From positions 1 through 6,050 of the forward strand of contig JAGXHD010000217.1 of the NCBI GenBank assembly GCA_024636395.1: a stretch of DNA of 6,050 nt. The letters are read 5' to 3'. The position numbers and the translations under genes are program-made. The notes beneath the pieces are model-generated. The model made no database searches. It was not told the DNA's origin and was given only the letters and a program-made list of their open reading frames with translations. The stretch comes from Sulfitobacter sp. GTDB lineage: Bacteria; Pseudomonadota; Alphaproteobacteria; Rhodobacterales; Rhodobacteraceae. Positions within the stretch are counted from its first letter, which is position 1; every line of letters starts with the position of its first letter. Below, piece after piece: positions 5,186-6,050 of the stretch.

Positions 5186-6050
5186 TCATTCCGCCGCCAT
5201 CCGGTATCCGGGCGTCGAGTTCGACAGCGCGCGCTCTTCGTCGTCCATGTCTTCGGGAATGTCTTCGAATAAGGGGGTCGACAAATAACGCTCGCCGGTA
5301 TCGGGCAGCATGGCGAGGATCACGGCGCCCTTTACCGCCTGTTTCGCGATCTGCATGGCGACGGCAAAGGTGGACCCGCCCGAGACCCCCGTCAGGATGC
5401 CTTCGCGTGCCGCGAGCTTTTTTGTCCATGCAATGCCATCCGTGCCAGACACTGCGATCAGGTCGTCATAGCCGCCATTGTCCAGTGCCTCCTGCAGCAC
5501 GAACGGAATGAAATCGGGCGTCCAGCCCTGAATTGGGTGAGGCTCGAATGCGGGGTGGCTGACAGCGGGGGAGCCATCAGTACCGCGCGCCTGCGCCACG
5601 CCGCTTGCGATCAGAGGGGCATTCGCCGGCTCACTCAGGATGATCTTTGTCTCCGGGCGTTCCTTACGCAGCACGCGAGCAAGCCCCGCAACTGTGCCGC
5701 CCGTCCCGTAGCCGGTCACCACGTAATCCAGCCTGTCGCCCTCAAAATCATTGATGATCTCACGCGCCGTAGTGGATTCGTGAATGTCGGCATTGGCGGC
5801 GGTCTCGAACTGATGTGCAAGGAACCAGCCATTCTTTTCAGCCAGTTCAGCGGCCTTCATATACATACCCGTGCCCTTTTGTGCGCGCGGGGTCAGCACC
5901 ACCTTGGCCCCCAGCATCCGCATCAGGCGCCGCCGCTCGACCGAGAAGCTGTCGGCCATGGTCACGACCAGCGGATAACCCTTCTGCGCGCAAACCATGG
6001 CCAGCCCGATGCCGGTGTTGCCGCTGGTCGCCTCGACGACGGTCTGCCCC
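5186..6050 (-). CDS. cysK: Cysteine synthase-type PLP enzyme (5' end cut by window)
   Basis: Fold-type II PLP enzyme of the O-acetylserine sulfhydrylase/cystathionine beta-synthase family. Members typically condense O-acetyl-L-serine with sulfide to give L-cysteine in the cytosol. The last 287 residues are visible. By comparison with E. coli CysK about 60 residues, including the PLP lysine, lie beyond the right edge. Visible parts are EATSGNTGIGLA (substrate carboxylate loop, visible residues 6-17), QFETAANADIHESTT (80-94), GTGGT (115-119, phosphate loop), HPIQGWTPDFIP (171-182), GVSGGS (221-226) and LPDTGERYLS (248-257). A tail of about 30 residues, rich in Asp/Glu, extends past the usual end of E. 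coli CysK. The stop overlaps an ATG of the next frame. Whether this is the housekeeping enzyme or a paralogue serving the operon, perhaps using another nucleophile, cannot be told here; the gene symbol is by family. Confidence 0.9.
   Translation of the reverse strand, partial: GQTVVEATSGNTGIGLAMVCAQKGYPLVVTMADSFSVERRRLMRMLGAKVVLTPRAQKGTGMYMKAAELAEKNGWFLAHQFETAANADIHESTTAREIINDFEGDRLDYVVTGYGTGGTVAGLARVLRKERPETKIILSEPANAPLIASGVAQARGTDGSPAVSHPAFEPHPIQGWTPDFIPFVLQEALDNGGYDDLIAVSGTDGIAWTKKLAAREGILTGVSGGSTFAVAMQIAKQAVKGAVILAMLPDTGERYLSTPLFEDIPEDMDDEERALSNSTPGYRMAAE

Larger units (their letters stand above)
1931..6050 (-). other. Probable five-gene transcription unit
   Basis: The cysteine synthase, exported protein, DUF4242 protein, methyltransferase and decarboxylase genes follow each other on the minus strand with spacings of 38, 38, 3 and -4 bp. 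No terminator-like hairpin with a T-run is seen between them, and no gap is large enough for an obvious internal promoter. The promoter must lie past the right edge. The MFS gene after the 347-bp gap may be an associated but separately started gene. Confidence 0.75.

Noticed and set aside
5148..5429. N-terminal extension of the exported protein to 280 residues
   Set aside because: The extra part is out-of-frame cysteine synthase sequence, and the signal peptide would no longer be N-terminal.
1..6050. Staphyloferrin B-type siderophore cluster
   Set aside because: The cysteine synthase, decarboxylase and MFS set recalls sbnA/sbnH/sbnD, but the decarboxylase is group II rather than the SbnH type, and no siderophore synthetase or ornithine cyclodeaminase-like gene is visible.
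1..6050. CRISPR array, tRNA/rRNA genes, phage attachment sites or defence modules
   Set aside because: No regularly spaced repeats, cloverleaf-like sequence, rRNA segment or defence-type protein was seen on either strand.

Overview
The window looks like part of the chromosome, or a large replicon, of a Rhodobacterales-type alphaproteobacterium. The clues are moderately high GC, GC-rich third codon positions, a cysteine synthase with the acidic C-terminal tail I associate with that order, and short tightly packed operonic genes. The assignment rests on protein character, since no rRNA or other phylogenetic marker is present.

All supported genes lie on the minus strand, so transcription runs from the window's right end to its left. 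In that order they are: (1) a cysteine synthase-type PLP enzyme, cut by the right edge (6050-5186); (2) a 186-residue exported protein of unknown function (5147-4587); (3) a 94-residue DUF4242/'nickel-binding'-type ferredoxin-fold protein (4548-4264); (4) a class I SAM-dependent methyltransferase (4260-3388); (5) a group II PLP-dependent amino-acid decarboxylase (3391-1931); (6) after a 347-bp gap, an MFS_3/EntS-type exporter with a fused C-terminal soluble domain (1583 to the left edge). Genes 1-5 are separated by 38, 38, 3 and -4 bp and so form one likely transcription unit. The exporter probably has its own promoter or is reached by read-through.

The gene set is a PLP enzyme that handles O-activated serine, a methyltransferase, an amino-acid decarboxylase, a small putative metal-binding protein, an exported protein and an efflux pump of a family that includes siderophore exporters. 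It reads like a small pathway that builds, methylates and decarboxylates an amino-acid-derived compound and exports it. No single gene proves this and I do not recognise the pathway. It is the main candidate in this window for an undescribed system.

The only gap over 300 bp (1584-1930) contains a plausible promoter and a good ribosome-binding site for the exporter, a TTCG-loop hairpin, an inverted-repeat block resembling an insertion-sequence end, and two short abutting plus-strand frames that may be gene remnants or chance. No tRNA, rRNA, CRISPR array or intact mobile element was seen.
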